DNA of 64,000 nt from Marinomonas alcarazii. GTDB taxonomy: Bacteria > Pseudomonadota > Gammaproteobacteria > Pseudomonadales > Marinomonadaceae. Below are positions 43,912-56,728 of the stretch, one piece after another. Under the pieces are notes generated by a model that worked only from the letters and a program-made list of their open reading frames with translations, was not told the origin of the DNA and did no database searches. The translations under genes and the position numbers were made by a program. The first letter of the stretch is position 1. The number at the start of each line of letters is the position of its first letter. The stretch spans positions 124,001-188,000 of the forward strand of contig NZ_QKLW01000002.1 of assembly GCF_003208215.1 (NCBI RefSeq), read 5' to 3'.

Positions 43912-44922
43912 ATGAGTGTCAGCAGAGTAGCCTGGATGGCTATTGTATTGTCTGCCTTATATAGCACTTTATCTATTAGTCAGACGTTGTACCCAACTAG
44001 CCTTGTGGAGTCGCTAAAAGATTCCGACCAAGACGGTGTTATTGATGCCAGGGACTTATGCGCCAATACGCCAGCAGGCATCGCTGTTGATAATACTGGC
44101 TGCCCATTCACAAAACTGGAATATTATAATTTTAACTTTGATGTTCAATTTGACACCGCCAGCTACAAACTAAAACAAGATGCCTACGGTGAGCTGGACA
44201 ATCTCGCTTTATTCTTACAATTACAGCCAAGAACCAAGCTGTTAATAGAAGGCCATACCGACAACACAGGGCCATCAAGGATCAACCTGTTACTTTCCAA
44301 GCAACGCGCTATTGCGGTTTCTAGCGCCCTAATCTCTAACTTTGGCATTAATAAAAATCGCATCAAAACATTTGGCTATGGGCAAGAACGCCCTATTGCA
44401 TCAAACGACACAGAACAAGGAAGGCTGCTGAACAGAAGAGTCAGCGGAGAAATCGTCATTCCTTTCCTCGCCCCAGATGCTTTAAACCAGACAGTAAGTC
44501 AGTCACTGCACTTATCAAATCAAGTAACCATTGCGTTTGGCAGAAATAGATACAACATAAAAGCAGAGTATAGATCCACGCTAGAGGCCATCAATAGACT
44601 CTTACGGGATCACCCTGACACGCTTGTCATTATAGAAGGTTACACGGACAACACCGGAAGCAAGGCTTACAATCGAGCGCTATCATTAGAACGAGCCAAT
44701 ATGGTGGCTGACATAATTAACTCATTCTCCCCCATCGCCCCAGACAGAATTAAGACCATAGGCTACGGACAAGACTTCCCTATCGCATCAAACCAGACAC
44801 CGGAAGGAAGAATCATGAATAGACGTGCCGAGATAAGCATAATGAAAAGGTTTAAAGCGGCACAAGAAGTTGCGATACCAAAATGGACTATTTGGAGTGT
44901 CGATCAGCTGGAGAAAGAATAA
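43912..44922 (+). CDS. OmpA-family protein with two OmpA peptidoglycan-binding domains
   Basis: 336-residue exported protein with an uncleaved-looking or short signal (1-24), a calcium-type thrombospondin-3-like patch DSDQDGVIDARDLC (37-50), then two OmpA C-terminal domains in tandem (about 75-180 and 205-315). Each has the peptidoglycan signature: IEGHTDNTGPS...LSKQRA and IEGYTDNTGSK...LSLERA, with NRRVSG/NRRAEI endings. There is no beta-barrel N terminus, so it is a periplasmic wall-binding protein. Convergent with an outer-membrane barrel gene. Confidence 0.87.
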   Translation: MSVSRVAWMAIVLSALYSTLSISQTLYPTSLVESLKDSDQDGVIDARDLCANTPAGIAVDNTGCPFTKLEYYNFNFDVQFDTASYKLKQDAYGELDNLALFLQLQPRTKLLIEGHTDNTGPSRINLLLSKQRAIAVSSALISNFGINKNRIKTFGYGQERPIASNDTEQGRLLNRRVSGEIVIPFLAPDALNQTVSQSLHLSNQVTIAFGRNRYNIKAEYRSTLEAINRLLRDHPDTLVIIEGYTDNTGSKAYNRALSLERANMVADIINSFSPIAPDRIKTIGYGQDFPIASNQTPEGRIMNRRAEISIMKRFKAAQEVAIPKWTIWSVDQLEKE

Positions 44923-44941
44923 ATTTGCCAGCTTAAACGGC

Positions 44942-45646
44942 CTAATGAAATTCACGTTCACGTTGTTTTAAGGATACAGCGTGATCAAAGTAATACTGTA
45001 CGACAGCACCAACATAATCATAATTATCACTCGTTCTAGCGATAATCCCGACACTGCCCATCTGATTATATTTTTTAGGCTGATAGTAAGCCTCAATACG
45101 CCAGCCTTCTTCATCAATACTGTAGTTTTCCCTGAATACAGAGGCTCGCAGATCGTCATTAAAATAGTAGCTGGCACCGATTCGAGAACTCGTCACATTG
45201 CTCAAGGTTGTATCCGCAGAGATGTAATTTGCGGTCAATCCAAAGTCCCCCAAAAACAGCTCCCCAATAAACTGCCCAATAACGTCACGCTCACTCTTTA
45301 ACTCTTCGTCCATGGGTTCTAATTCAGACACACCAAGCCCCAGCCCCAAACGACCATAATCATTTCGAAGAAACCAGTTAGACGAAAGCTCTGATTGCGC
45401 AAAGCTGTCCGACGATGAACCTGTAATTAAATAATTACTGTTTAGTAGAACCTGAGTAGAAAGGTAGTCGTTGATAGGAATATTCACTTTAAAGTCAATA
45501 TTCATAAGAGACTTCTCACTTAAAAGCCCATACCCTAAGCCGAAAACAAAATTAGGGCGTTTCTCTTCAGCGTAAGCAGCACTCGTGCCTAGAACGACTG
45601 ACAAGACAAAAATCCGAGAAAATATAGTCAAAACATGTCCGCGCAA
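44942..45646 (-). CDS. outer-membrane beta-barrel protein (hypothetical)
   Basis: 234 residues with signal peptide (ending SAAYAEEK) and alternating hydrophobic/polar strands throughout (FVFGLGYGLL, LGLGLGVSEL, RIGASYYFND, YVGAVVQYYFDH), consistent with a small outer-membrane barrel. No specific family recognised. Probably paired in function or expression with neither neighbour; lies convergent to the OmpA-domain gene. Confidence 0.68.
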   Translation of the reverse strand: MRGHVLTIFSRIFVLSVVLGTSAAYAEEKRPNFVFGLGYGLLSEKSLMNIDFKVNIPINDYLSTQVLLNSNYLITGSSSDSFAQSELSSNWFLRNDYGRLGLGLGVSELEPMDEELKSERDVIGQFIGELFLGDFGLTANYISADTTLSNVTSSRIGASYYFNDDLRASVFRENYSIDEEGWRIEAYYQPKKYNQMGSVGIIARTSDNYDYVGAVVQYYFDHAVSLKQREREFH

Positions 45647-45771
45647 AAATATAAATTATAGGGTTATTGTGACTGGTCTTAGACAAAAGCTCCAGTAGCA
45701 AAAAATGTGACTATTTTCACATAAAATGAAGGGAATTCAGAACACCTCTGGGATTCGGAAGCAAAGCCCAA

Positions 45772-45777
45772 TATAAT
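45772..45777 (+). promoter_or_regulatory. -10 box of the miaB operon
   Basis: TATAAT 48 bp upstream of the miaB ATG; no good -35 box at optimal spacing, so regulation by an activator or a poor match is possible. Confidence 0.4.
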
Positions 45778-45824
45778 AGCCCCAAAGTCGATTAGACGAA
45801 CTCATTTTTAGGTTAATACGTTAC

Positions 45825-47180
45825 ATGGCAAAAAAACTTTTTATCCAGACTCATGGCTGTCAAATGAACGAATACGATTCATCTCGTATGGCAGATTTAC
45901 TTGGCGAAAGCCATGAAATGGAACTCACAGATAACGCAGACGAAGCCGATGTTTTGCTGCTAAACACTTGTTCTATACGCGAAAAAGCTCAAGACAAGGT
46001 CTATCATCAGTTAGGCCGCTGGAAAAAGCTTAAGCAAAAGAACCCGAACCTTGTTATTGGTGTGGGTGGTTGCGTAGCAAGCCAAGAAGGCGATGCAATT
46101 CGCAAGCGTGCCAAACATGTCGATATGATTTTTGGGCCTCAGACGCTACACAAATTACCTGATATGGTGAACGCGGCCGGAAAACACATCCCAATAACCG
46201 ATGTTACTTTCCCAGAGATCGAGAAATTCGATCACTTGCCTGCCCCTCGCGTTGAAGGTGCAGAAGCCTTTGTTTCTATTATGGAAGGCTGTAGCAAATA
46301 CTGTACATTCTGTGTTGTGCCGTACACTCGTGGCGAAGAAGTCAGCCGCCCATTTGACAGCATTATCAAAGAAGTTGTGCAGCTGGCTGAGCAAGGTGTT
46401 CGAGAAATTCACCTATTAGGGCAAAACGTTAACGCTTACCGTGGTGAAACCGCTGAAGGTGATGAAGCTGATCTTGCTGACATCATTCATGCTGTTGCAC
46501 AAATAGATGGCGTTGAACGCATTCGCTTCACAACATCACACCCAGTTGAGTTCACCGATAGCTTGATCGAAGCTTTCCGTAACGAGCCTAAGCTGGTCAG
46601 TCATTTGCATTTGCCTGTACAAAGTGGTGCCGACAACATTCTTAGTGCGATGAAGCGCGGTCACGACCGTCAATATTACATTGATAAGATCAACCGCATT
46701 AAAGAAGCACGCCCAGGCATTAGCTTGTCTTCTGACTTTATCATTGGCTTCCCTGGTGAAACAGACGAAGATTTTGTCGATACTATGAATCTTATTCAAG
46801 AAATCGGCTTTGATCACTCATTCAGTTTTGTATACAGTCAAAGACCTGGTACGCCAGCTTCTAATTTGGAAGACGATACGCCGGAAGACGTTAAAAAAGA
46901 ACGCCTTGCAATTTTACAACGCCGTATTAGTCAACAAGCCTACGACATCAGTTTGTCTATGGTTGGTGAAGTTCAGCGCATTTTAGTCAGTGGTTATTCA
47001 CCACGTGACCCAGGGCAACTTCAAGGTCGAACAGAAAACAATCGGATCGTAAACTTCCGTGCGTTCGACCCTCAATTAATCGGTAAATTCGCAGATGTCG
47101 TTATTACAGATGCTTATCCAAACTCCCTATTGGGTGAATTGGTAAGTTCCGAGCTCGACTCTGACTTTGTACTTCAATAA
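45825..47180 (+). CDS. miaB: tRNA-2-methylthio-N6-dimethylallyladenosine synthase
   Basis: 451-residue radical-SAM methylthiotransferase modifying A37 of tRNAs to ms2i6A. Order: N-terminal [4Fe-4S] domain ([29 protein letters not shown]), radical-SAM CxxxCxxC in [24 protein letters not shown] and LPVQSG, then TRAM domain at the C terminus. Heads the conserved cluster miaB-ybeZ-ybeY-corC-lnt with a 13-bp gap to the next gene. Confidence 0.98.
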   Translation: MAKKLFIQTHGCQMNEYDSSRMADLLGESHEMELTDNADEADVLLLNTCSIREKAQDKVYHQLGRWKKLKQKNPNLVIGVGGCVASQEGDAIRKRAKHVDMIFGPQTLHKLPDMVNAAGKHIPITDVTFPEIEKFDHLPAPRVEGAEAFVSIMEGCSKYCTFCVVPYTRGEEVSRPFDSIIKEVVQLAEQGVREIHLLGQNVNAYRGETAEGDEADLADIIHAVAQIDGVERIRFTTSHPVEFTDSLIEAFRNEPKLVSHLHLPVQSGADNILSAMKRGHDRQYYIDKINRIKEARPGISLSSDFIIGFPGETDEDFVDTMNLIQEIGFDHSFSFVYSQRPGTPASNLEDDTPEDVKKERLAILQRRISQQAYDISLSMVGEVQRILVSGYSPRDPGQLQGRTENNRIVNFRAFDPQLIGKFADVVITDAYPNSLLGELVSSELDSDFVLQ

Positions 47181-47193
47181 TCAAAGGTAAATC

Positions 47194-48240
47194 TTGGAAA
47201 CCACACAGACAACTCAACAAATCCGTTTAGCACCTGCCGCAGCCGACGCTTTGGCTGGGCTATGCGGTCAACTCGACGAGAACATCAAGTTAATTGAAAA
47301 AAGACTTGATGTATCTATTAAATATCGTGGCGAACTATTCGACATTTCCGGTGAAGACTCTGAACATGTAGCAGCAACGAAAACGCTACTAGAAAATCTT
47401 TATCGCGAAGCATTGGCGAATACCAGTATCACTCCTGAAACGATCCACCTTTATCTGCAAGAGTCAGCGATCGAATCGCTATCCAGCAGCAAAAGAGGCA
47501 AAGGTGATCAGTTGGTGATCAAGACGCGCAAGGCATTTATTAAGCCTAAAGGCAAAAACCAACAAGGCTACGTAAAGCAAATTCGCAAACACGACATCAA
47601 CTTTGGTATCGGGCCAGCGGGTACAGGTAAAACTTACCTAGCCGTTGCGTGTGCTGTTGAAGCATTAGAGGCTGATCGCGTTGAGCGAATTATGTTGGTA
47701 CGACCTGCGGTTGAAGCTGGCGAGAAGCTTGGCTTTTTGCCGGGTGATTTATCACAAAAAATCGATCCTTATCTGCGCCCTCTTTACGATGCTTTGTATG
47801 AAATGCTTGGGTTCGAGTTGGTCGATAAATTGATTGAGAAAAATGTCATTGAGATCGCCCCTCTTGCCTTCATGCGTGGTCGTACGTTGAATAACGCTTT
47901 TATCATTCTAGATGAGAGCCAAAACACGACAAAAGAGCAAATGAAGATGTTTCTAACACGCATCGGCTTTGGCTCAACGGCGGTAATCACAGGCGACACC
48001 ACTCAGGTCGATTTACCTCGTGGTACAAGCTCTGGTTTAGCGCAAGCCATGCATGTATTAAGCGACGTCAATGGCATCAGTATGACGCATTTCAGTTCTT
48101 CTGACGTTGTCCGTCACCCATTGGTTCAGCGTATTGTTGAAGCCTATGATAAGTTCGACATCGAAGTTGAAGAAGAAAAGAAAGCTCGTACTGAAGCTCG
48201 TTTAGCTGCGCAATCCGAACAATCAGCGAGCACAAAATAA
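47194..48240 (+). CDS. ybeZ: PhoH-family ATPase (YbeZ)
   Basis: 348-residue PhoH/YbeZ ATPase partner of YbeY in rRNA maturation and stress survival. N-terminal KH-like RNA-binding region, then Walker [33 protein letters not shown], Walker [13 protein letters not shown] and [16 protein letters not shown]. The start is a TTG at 47194, with AAAGG upstream. Its stop overlaps the ybeY start (TAATG). Confidence 0.95.
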   Translation: METTQTTQQIRLAPAAADALAGLCGQLDENIKLIEKRLDVSIKYRGELFDISGEDSEHVAATKTLLENLYREALANTSITPETIHLYLQESAIESLSSSKRGKGDQLVIKTRKAFIKPKGKNQQGYVKQIRKHDINFGIGPAGTGKTYLAVACAVEALEADRVERIMLVRPAVEAGEKLGFLPGDLSQKIDPYLRPLYDALYEMLGFELVDKLIEKNVIEIAPLAFMRGRTLNNAFIILDESQNTTKEQMKMFLTRIGFGSTAVITGDTTQVDLPRGTSSGLAQAMHVLSDVNGISMTHFSSSDVVRHPLVQRIVEAYDKFDIEVEEEKKARTEARLAAQSEQSASTK

Positions 48241-48704
48241 TGGCGACGTTAGAACTTGATCTACAAATCGCAACAAAAGAAACCGCGAATATTCCAAGTG
48301 AAGCTGACTTTCGAGTTTGGGTTGAAAAAGCCCTTGAAAATTCTGATGAAGAGTTCGAAGTCACTATTCGCATTGTCGACGAAGAAGAAAGCCACGCGCT
48401 CAATAAAGAGTACCGTGGCAAGGACAAGCCGACGAATGTGCTATCGTTTCCATTCGAGTCTCCACCTGGCTTAGAACTCCCTTTATTAGGCGATTTAGTT
48501 ATCTGTGCTCAAGTCGTGACGAAAGAAGCCCAAGAACAAAATAAAGAATTGTTTCATCATTGGGCTCATATGACCATTCATGGCATCTTGCATTTATGCG
48601 GCTATGATCATATAAATGATGACGAAGCAGATGAAATGGAATTGATAGAAACAGAGCTTCTTGCCTCTCTATCCATTTCCGACCCTTATTTGATTAAAGA
48701 GTGA
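48240..48704 (+). CDS. ybeY: endoribonuclease YbeY
   Basis: 154-residue single-strand RNase needed for 16S rRNA 3' maturation and ribosome quality control. Zn site is in [15 protein letters not shown] (three His of the HGxLHLxGYDH signature), with [15 protein letters not shown] before it and [11 protein letters not shown] in the middle. Overlaps ybeZ by one base and precedes corC by 12 bp. Confidence 0.97.
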   Translation: MATLELDLQIATKETANIPSEADFRVWVEKALENSDEEFEVTIRIVDEEESHALNKEYRGKDKPTNVLSFPFESPPGLELPLLGDLVICAQVVTKEAQEQNKELFHHWAHMTIHGILHLCGYDHINDDEADEMELIETELLASLSISDPYLIKE

Positions 48705-48716
48705 GTTAACACCCCA

Positions 48717-49583
48717 ATGAGTGACGACCGATCGAGTTTATCCAACGATCAACATAAATCCTGGTTTGAGCGTTTAGCGCAAGCCTTCAATGATGAACCA
48801 CGAAGCCGTGGTGATATTGTTAAACTTCTAGAAGCCGCCGTGAAATCCGACATTATCGATCGTGATGCTTTCACCATTGTTGAAGGCGCACTGGAAGTGT
48901 CTGAGGTTCAAGCACGGGACATTATGATTCCGCCTTCGCAAATGGTGGTAATAAAGTCCGAAGACGACCCAAAAACATCACTCCGTAAAGTTATCGATTC
49001 TTCCCATTCACGTTTCCCTGTTGTTGGTGAAGATTCGGATGAAATTCTTGGCGTGCTCTTAGCCAAAGACTTACTGCCTTTGTTGTTCAAAGACGGTGAT
49101 ATCACCATAGAAGACATACTGGCCCGTTTACGTCCTGCCAACTTTATTCCCGAAAGTAAGCGTCTAAACGTTCTTCTGAATGATTTTCGAACCAAACGCT
49201 ACCACATGGCATTGGTTCTAGATGAATATGGCAGTGTGTCAGGCTTGGTTACCATTGAAGACGTGCTAGAACAAATTGTCGGTGAAATTGAAGACGAAAC
49301 TGACAAGCTTGATGATGAAGGTATTCAGGTCACAACAGAGCCTGGTGTTTACCTTGTTCCAGCTTTATGTACCGTGGAAGACTTCAATGAGTTCTTTAAA
49401 GTAGAACTTAACGAAGAAGAATTCGATACTATCGGCGGGATTCTGGTGCAACAATTCGGTCACGTTCCATTGCGTGACGAAGAACTGTTTTTTAGTGATT
49501 TCCACTTTAAAATCGTAAAATCCGATGGACGTAGAATCAAAACGATCCAAGTATCCAAATCAACGGCTAATACATTAGATTGA
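48717..49583 (+). CDS. corC: CorC/YbeX-type CBS-domain protein
   Basis: 288-residue CBS protein: N-terminal helical region, two CBS domains (about 65-190; VQARDIMIPPSQMVVI, GSVSGLVTIEDVLEQIVGEIEDE) and a C-terminal CorC_HlyC ligand domain (210-285; FNEFFKVELN, TIGGILVQQFGHVP). Linked with magnesium efflux and ribosome homeostasis. Canonical position before lnt, one base apart. Confidence 0.95.
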   Translation: MSDDRSSLSNDQHKSWFERLAQAFNDEPRSRGDIVKLLEAAVKSDIIDRDAFTIVEGALEVSEVQARDIMIPPSQMVVIKSEDDPKTSLRKVIDSSHSRFPVVGEDSDEILGVLLAKDLLPLLFKDGDITIEDILARLRPANFIPESKRLNVLLNDFRTKRYHMALVLDEYGSVSGLVTIEDVLEQIVGEIEDETDKLDDEGIQVTTEPGVYLVPALCTVEDFNEFFKVELNEEEFDTIGGILVQQFGHVPLRDEELFFSDFHFKIVKSDGRRIKTIQVSKSTANTLD

Positions 49584-49584
49584 T

Positions 49585-51153
49585 ATGACTGAATCTCACC
49601 CTGACTTGAAAACAACACAAGCGGGGTGGGTTCCTCGTTTTGTGTCTAACCTCTCCAAACGTTCTCCTATTTTACTTGCCCTTATCGGTATTATTGCTGG
49701 CGCGATTGGCGCAACCAGCTTCTCGCCTTTTTATATTTGGCCTAGCTATTTCGTTACTCTTATCGTCTTTAGCATTCTGGTCATGACCAGCACGACGGCA
49801 AAGTCTGCGTTTTGGCGAGGCTCATCCGTTGGATTAGGTTTCTTTGGCGCAGGTGTATCTTGGGTATATGTCAGCATCGCTGAATATGGCCAAGTTGGCA
49901 TTATTATCGCTGCCCTCATTACCTTCTTATTTATCTGTGTTCTCTGTGCTTTTTGGTCATTTTCCGCATGGCTAGCATGGCGACTGAGCCAACGCTTTAC
50001 ACAGATTCCTGCCAGCCTTTGGATTACCCTAAGCTTATTAGTGGGAGAATATTTACGCAGCACCCTTTTTACTGGCTTTCCTTGGTTGCTGCCAGGCTAC
50101 GCCATAGAAAATACATGGTTATTCGAACTGCTGCCCATTGGTGGCATCTGGCTAACCAGTGCCTGCGTTATACTTACCGCCAGCGTTATCGCCTGCATAA
50201 TGCTGAAAAAAACCAATCAGCTGATACCTTTTATCAGTGTATTGGTTATTTGGCTGAGTTCTGCGTATTTGCAATACTTCCCTATTTCATGGGTACAACA
50301 GACGGGCACGCTGAAAACAACTTTAGTACAAGGCAATGTAAAGCAGGATGTAAAATGGCTTGGAGAGACAGCCGTCAGATCCTTAGCTTATTACCAACAA
50401 GAAACACTTAACCATTTAGACAGTGACCTTGTTGTTTGGCCTGAAACAGCCATCACCTTCACCTACCCAAGAATCAAAGATCACTTTAAACCTTTTGCAA
50501 AAGAGCTCGCTGAAAATAACACAACCCTAATAACAGGCATTCCCGATGTTAGCGAAAATAAACGCGACTACTTCAATGCCATCTGGGCAACAGGAAACGG
50601 CTTTGGGCTCTATTACAAACAAAGGTTGGTTCCTTTTGGGGAATACATTCCATTTGCTGAATACATAGGCCCCATCCTAGATGTTTTTGGCATGCCCATG
50701 TCGAATTTTAAGTCAGGGGATGATAACCAGCCGGTTTTGCAAGTCGGTGAATGGGGAGTCGCACCCTTCATTTGCTACGAAATTGTCTACGCAGAACAAG
50801 TAAGACGGATGGTAAGAGACAGTGACTTCCTGATCACTATCAGTAATGATGGTTGGTTTGGCACTTCTATTGGCCCTTGGCAGCACTTACAAATAGCGCA
50901 ATTTAGAGCCAAGGAAACAGGTCGTTATGTGATCCGTGCAACCAACACTGGCGTTACGGCATTCATCAATGAGAAAGGCGAAGTGATTGCTCAGGCCCCT
51001 CAGTTTGAAAAGGCCACATTAACGGCTGAAGCAAAAGCCTTCAGCGGCATCACGCCTTATGTTCAATGGGGCTATTGGCCTACGTTCTGGTTACTCGGAT
51101 TTGGCTTCATCTTCTCTTATCTTTACGGTCTAATTCTGCGCCGTAAAAACTAG
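49585..51153 (+). CDS. lnt: apolipoprotein N-acyltransferase
   Basis: 522-residue inner-membrane enzyme adding the third acyl chain to lipoproteins. About seven N-terminal helices, then the periplasmic nitrilase domain: catalytic Glu in VVWPETAITF, Lys in LYYKQRLVPFGEY, Cys in VAPFICYEIVYAE, and the SNDGWFGTSIGPWQH loop. A final helix returns to the membrane. Standard partner of corC; lipoprotein genes nearby depend on it. Confidence 0.97.
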   Translation: MTESHPDLKTTQAGWVPRFVSNLSKRSPILLALIGIIAGAIGATSFSPFYIWPSYFVTLIVFSILVMTSTTAKSAFWRGSSVGLGFFGAGVSWVYVSIAEYGQVGIIIAALITFLFICVLCAFWSFSAWLAWRLSQRFTQIPASLWITLSLLVGEYLRSTLFTGFPWLLPGYAIENTWLFELLPIGGIWLTSACVILTASVIACIMLKKTNQLIPFISVLVIWLSSAYLQYFPISWVQQTGTLKTTLVQGNVKQDVKWLGETAVRSLAYYQQETLNHLDSDLVVWPETAITFTYPRIKDHFKPFAKELAENNTTLITGIPDVSENKRDYFNAIWATGNGFGLYYKQRLVPFGEYIPFAEYIGPILDVFGMPMSNFKSGDDNQPVLQVGEWGVAPFICYEIVYAEQVRRMVRDSDFLITISNDGWFGTSIGPWQHLQIAQFRAKETGRYVIRATNTGVTAFINEKGEVIAQAPQFEKATLTAEAKAFSGITPYVQWGYWPTFWLLGFGFIFSYLYGLILRRKN

Positions 51154-51169
51154 GTATACACCCGATGAA

Positions 51170-51206
51170 AACCACAGCGAGGCAAATATCAAGCATCGCT
51201 GTGGTT
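51170..51206 (+). terminator. stem-loop after lnt
   Basis: 11-bp inverted repeat AACCACAGCGA / TCGCTGTGGTT with a 15-nt loop and a short T-rich end, 17 bp after the lnt stop. Confidence 0.65.
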
Positions 51207-51239
51207 TACTCTATTGAGTATCCCAATAAAACGTGACTC

Positions 51240-51686
51240 TTATGATGCTTTATTGGTTAGCTCTTCGTGCGTAGACATTAAGCCATAATGACAGATTTCG
51301 CAGGGCATTAATGTTTGCTTAGTTTCCACCACATTTTCATGGCCACATGACATGCAACGGTAATTGCCCGGCTCGACCTCGGTCCCCACCACATGACATT
51401 CCTCAAGCGGCACTGGGTTGTTATTGACATGATTAATCAACCACAACAAAGCAGCATCTTCTTTCTCGTCAAACTCCTCAACTAGCTCATGCCCTTCATC
51501 AAGAACATAATGCCAATTGGCGTCGACCCACGCTTCGGTATAACCCATTTTGTCATGCCAATAGGCCGTCATTAAGGCCACATCTTCTAAGAACCAATCC
51601 TTTGCTCCGGCCAATGTTTTGCGTGCTTCCTCGACCAAACTGGAATCGTGAGTCTCTTTTGGTGAATCTTTTTTCATAGAATTCAT
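51240..51686 (-). CDS. ybeL: zinc-ribbon protein YbeL/DUF1451
   Basis: 148-residue protein with helical N-terminal part and C-terminal zinc ribbon (CMSCGHENVV and LMPCEICHYG). Matches YbeL, which also neighbours leuS in E. coli. Start taken at ATG 51686 because of GGAGG just upstream; the frame runs to 51704 with a GTG. It is divergent from leuS with about 175 bp between starts. Function unknown. Confidence 0.85.
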   Translation of the reverse strand: MNSMKKDSPKETHDSSLVEEARKTLAGAKDWFLEDVALMTAYWHDKMGYTEAWVDANWHYVLDEGHELVEEFDEKEDAALLWLINHVNNNPVPLEECHVVGTEVEPGNYRCMSCGHENVVETKQTLMPCEICHYGLMSTHEELTNKAS

Positions 51687-51789
51687 AACTCCTCCTCTAT
51701 GCACCTTCTAATTAGGGCTCCATCTCTATAAAATAGCGGATATTTTCAGACTCTGTTGGCTTTTGCATCATTATCTTGAGCTATGCCGC

Positions 51790-51795
51790 TATAAT
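51790..51795 (+). promoter_or_regulatory. -10 box of leuS
   Basis: TATAAT about 67 bp before the leuS ATG; upstream -35-like hexamers are poorly spaced. Confidence 0.4.
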
Positions 51796-51852
51796 GGCCT
51801 CTTTTCATTAAGAGAATACAGGTCTACCAACCTTTCGTCGATCACGGGATAA

Positions 51853-54309
<2,457 letters not shown>

Positions 54310-54320
54310 TTAAGGCATTC

Positions 54321-54348
54321 TAAGGGATGGCTCGGCCATCCCTTTTTT
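54321..54348 (+). terminator. rho-independent terminator after leuS
   Basis: AAGGGATGG-CTCGG-CCATCCCTT with a T-run, 12 bp after the leuS stop; partial read-through would feed lptE and holA. Confidence 0.85.
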
Positions 54349-54376
54349 CCTTACCCACCAGACAGGAATCACGAAT

Positions 54377-54892
54377 ATGATAGCCGCACTTTCCAAAACA
54401 AATCGCCTACTTATATTGGCTCTATTCTCTATGAGTCTCGTCGCCTGTGGTTTCCATTTACGCGGACAAGTGGATCTTCCAGATCAACTGAAAGTAATAA
54501 CCTTAACGTCCGACAGCGGCTCTGAAGATTTTGACCGCTCATTGCGTATTGCTTTAGCAAGTGCTGGCGTCACTATCATCAATGAAGCCGATGCGACAAA
54601 AGCAACATACAACTTAAAAGTGAATGCCATCAGCTCAAGCGATACCGAATTGGCACGCAACGCTTCCAATGATGTATCACAAGTTCAGCGCCGTCTGACC
54701 AGCCACTACTTTATTCGTCAGGCCAATGGTAAAGCGGTCTATGGACCAAGAACCATCAGCACAACCAGAACATTGACCAATCAAGACGCAGAAGAAAGCG
54801 CGAAACTCTCCTATAACCAAAGCCAAATGCAAAGCATGAGTGAAGATCTAGCCGATCAACTCGTTTACGACTTAAATTACGCTCCTCTTTAG
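54377..54892 (+). CDS. lptE: LPS-assembly lipoprotein LptE
   Basis: 171-residue outer-membrane lipoprotein (lipobox LVAC, Cys24) that plugs LptD and binds LPS during outer-membrane assembly. GFHLRGQVDLPDQLKVITL start and LTSHYFIRQANG middle are typical. Standard position between leuS and holA. Confidence 0.93.
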   Translation: MIAALSKTNRLLILALFSMSLVACGFHLRGQVDLPDQLKVITLTSDSGSEDFDRSLRIALASAGVTIINEADATKATYNLKVNAISSSDTELARNASNDVSQVQRRLTSHYFIRQANGKAVYGPRTISTTRTLTNQDAEESAKLSYNQSQMQSMSEDLADQLVYDLNYAPL

Positions 54893-54900
54893 GAAATAGA

Positions 54901-55932
54901 ATGAAAGTCCGTGCGGATCAACTAGAACAGCAGCTGAAAAAAAACTTCGCTCCCCTTTATATTATTTCTGGGGACGATGTTTTGCTCTGCCAAGAAGCGG
55001 CGGACAGCATTCGTAAAGCCGCTCAAAAACACCAAATTGATGAACGCTTACGATTTGTTGCCGACGCTCAGTTTGATTGGCAAGAAGTCATCAATGAAAA
55101 CCAAAGTTTGTCGCTCTTCTCCTCCCGTCGACTGTTTGATATTCAAATAGACAAGATGGGGGAAAAGCACAGCAAAGCCTTAGCTCAATTAGGCCAATCA
55201 CTGAGCGAAGACAACACGATTTTACTCACGCTGCCTAAAATCGATGCGCGCACCCAAAAAGCCAAATGGTTCACGCAATTGGAATCCCAAGGCGCGTTTG
55301 TCCAAGTCTGGCCTATAGACGCAAACAGGCTACCCGCTTGGGTTCAACAAAGAGCACAATCACTGAATCTTTCTCTAAGTCGTGAAGCTGCCAGCATCAT
55401 CTGCGAGCGCGGTGAGGGAAACCTTCTAGCCCTTTCCCAAGAGCTTGAAAAACTGGCCTTACTTCATGGTCAGGGCGCTCAGATTGACGCAGAGAAAATC
55501 ATAGAATCGGTGGCAGACAGCAGTCGCTATTCTATTTACGATCTAAGCGATCGCATCCTAATGGGCAAAACCAAAGAAGCCATGCACTGCCTCAATCAAT
55601 TGCTTGGCGAAGGCGTAGAACCCAGCATTATTCTCTGGCTCTTTAACCGTGAAACTCAAACATTGGCGAATTTACTCCAGTCGATGCAGTCTTCAAGCTT
55701 TAGACAAGCCTGCCAAAGCGAAAAAATATGGGACAAACGCGTCCCTTTCTACGAAAGCGCGATGTCACGTCACAATAAAGTGACCCTACCTTACATACAA
55801 AACTATCTTGCGCTAATGGACAAAAGTATCAAAGGCCTTGAAGGACCCGATAACGCAACAGGCTTTCGTAATCTAGTCATGATGTTTTGCGGCTTCAAAC
55901 CCGTCGTAACGGAATTAGACATCCCAGCATAG
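54901..55932 (+). CDS. holA: DNA polymerase III delta subunit
   Basis: 343-residue HolA, a clamp-loader subunit that opens the beta clamp. N-terminal LYIISGDDVLLCQEAAD and QSLSLFSSRRLFDIQ, middle EGNLLALSQELEKLALLHG, C-terminal KIWDKRVPFYESAM. 8 bp after lptE. Confidence 0.95.
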   Translation: MKVRADQLEQQLKKNFAPLYIISGDDVLLCQEAADSIRKAAQKHQIDERLRFVADAQFDWQEVINENQSLSLFSSRRLFDIQIDKMGEKHSKALAQLGQSLSEDNTILLTLPKIDARTQKAKWFTQLESQGAFVQVWPIDANRLPAWVQQRAQSLNLSLSREAASIICERGEGNLLALSQELEKLALLHGQGAQIDAEKIIESVADSSRYSIYDLSDRILMGKTKEAMHCLNQLLGEGVEPSIILWLFNRETQTLANLLQSMQSSSFRQACQSEKIWDKRVPFYESAMSRHNKVTLPYIQNYLALMDKSIKGLEGPDNATGFRNLVMMFCGFKPVVTELDIPA

Positions 55933-55978
55933 CGCTAACAACCAACACCCAGCTCATCTTCTTATGTAGGTATAAAAC

Positions 55979-56635
55979 ATGACGGACGCGTCAATCATTG
56001 AAGAAATTAACACTTGGACAACACCGTTATTTGTTACTCAAATGCCAGACCATGACTTTTTAAAAGAAGCATTACTGACAGCGGTTTACCAACAAAAAGC
56101 GACGCAAACAACAGCGATAGAAAGCCAAATAGCCCCGAAAGCGAAACATGCTCTGCACGAAAGCACATTGGATTTTTTGGATCTGGCGGACGCGAACGTT
56201 ATGGAAGCTAAGCGTGCATTAGAAGAATTGGTATTAGAAATTGCAGCATCGGTTAACCAAGCCTTCTGGCCAGAAGACATGGAAGCCGATGCTCATATCA
56301 TTGAGTCTTGGTACCATGTCACCCAGAAAGGCGGTTACCATGATGCTCACTCACACCCAAATTGCTCCTGGTGTGGCATTTACTATTTAGAGCCAGGGGA
56401 CGCTAACATCGAAGGCAATGGCGGACTAAATCGCTTTTATGACCCTAGAGTGAACGCAGAACATTACGCCGATCCGGGCACAGCCTATTTAGGCGGTCAT
56501 GGAGTGTGGGACTTCACCCCAACCGATGGACAAGTGATTATCTTTCCATCCTACTTAAAACATTCAGCTTTACCTTACTTTGGCGATAAAGACCGAGTAG
56601 TCATTGCCTTTAACTGCATAATAGAAGCGTATTAA
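55979..56635 (+). CDS. 2OG-Fe(II) oxygenase-like protein
   Basis: 218-residue putative 2-oxoglutarate/iron dioxygenase (2OG-FeII_Oxy_5/TIGR02466 type). The iron/substrate pattern is HDAHSHPNCSWCGIYYLEPG, with later PSYLKHSALPYFGDKDRVVIAFN providing the second His and an Arg for 2-oxoglutarate. Substrate unknown. Not clearly in an operon with holA (46 bp). Confidence 0.8.
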   Translation: MTDASIIEEINTWTTPLFVTQMPDHDFLKEALLTAVYQQKATQTTAIESQIAPKAKHALHESTLDFLDLADANVMEAKRALEELVLEIAASVNQAFWPEDMEADAHIIESWYHVTQKGGYHDAHSHPNCSWCGIYYLEPGDANIEGNGGLNRFYDPRVNAEHYADPGTAYLGGHGVWDFTPTDGQVIIFPSYLKHSALPYFGDKDRVVIAFNCIIEAY

Positions 56636-56728
56636 AAAGAATTTTAATTAGTTTCCACTCAAACATTCACAATAGATCGGTATTTGTAGTAATTTAACAA
56701 GGCATGTTTTATTAGTACGGGGAAGTCT

